From contig JAXHUK010000133.1 in NCBI GenBank assembly GCA_034189725.1, forward strand, positions 1-13,468: DNA of 13,468 nucleotides, given 5' to 3'. This document shows, in pieces, positions 13,463 through 13,468 of the stretch (its first letter is position 1; every line of letters begins with the position of its first letter). This stretch comes from JAXHUK01 sp034189725 (lineage in GTDB: Bacteria; Chloroflexota; Dehalococcoidia; SZUA-161). The position numbers were made by a program, and so were the translations under genes. Under the pieces are notes generated by a model. The model had not been told where the DNA came from and made no database searches. It was given only the letters and a program-made list of their open reading frames with translations.

Positions 13463-13468
13463 ACCTTG

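Noticed and set aside
13225..13468. CRISPR array
   Set aside because: The repeats are inverted rather than direct and there is no regular spacer pattern.

Overview
The window looks like a piece of an uncultured anaerobic bacterium, most plausibly Chloroflexota of the Dehalococcoidia type. The evidence is indirect. The gene order ilvD-ilvB-ilvN-ilvC-leuA resembles, from memory, Dehalococcoides. IlvD lacks the N-terminal cysteine of the oxygen-stable [2Fe-2S] class. Shine-Dalgarno sites are strong (GGAGG) and the promoters are bacterial. No rRNA, tRNA or CRISPR array was seen.

Layout. (1) 1-437, minus strand: the first ~107 codons of a voltage-gated potassium-channel-like gene. Near base 117-120 it runs in frame into a GC-rich stretch that looks like a different protein, so this is a recombination or assembly junction. 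(2) 438-703: an AT-rich divergent intergenic region ending in a good promoter and RBS. (3) 704-4843: a monocistronic gene for a 1379-residue alpha-2-macroglobulin / thioester protein that strongly resembles animal A2M, CD109 and C3. It is closed by an excellent rho-independent terminator. (4) 4970-12239: the branched-chain amino acid cluster ilvD, ilvB, ilvN, ilvC, a Uma2-family gene and leuA, with promoters before ilvD and ilvC and a hairpin after ilvC. (5) 12326-13228: an uncharacterised protein with a D...ExK nuclease-like motif. Its stop codon lies inside an inverted repeat. (6) 13225-13468: a gene-free tail of REP-like and other inverted repeats.

How the genes work together. IlvBN condense pyruvate (or pyruvate plus 2-oxobutyrate), IlvC isomerises and reduces the product, and IlvD dehydrates it to 2-oxoisovalerate or 3-methyl-2-oxopentanoate. 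LeuA then commits 2-oxoisovalerate to leucine. The later leucine genes leuC, leuD and leuB and the transaminase ilvE are not in the window.

The most interesting content is the A2M protein. It carries a canonical thioester (C895-Q898), a histidine (H1009) where complement C3 has its catalytic histidine, a bait-like insert before a YFPETW motif, and only two cysteines: the thioester cysteine and one in a lipobox-like position. It looks like a stand-alone, surface-anchored, complement-like protease trap. Other points of interest are an unusual cofactor loop in IlvC, three promoters with a common -10-to-start geometry, and the repeat block that abuts the terminal unknown gene.
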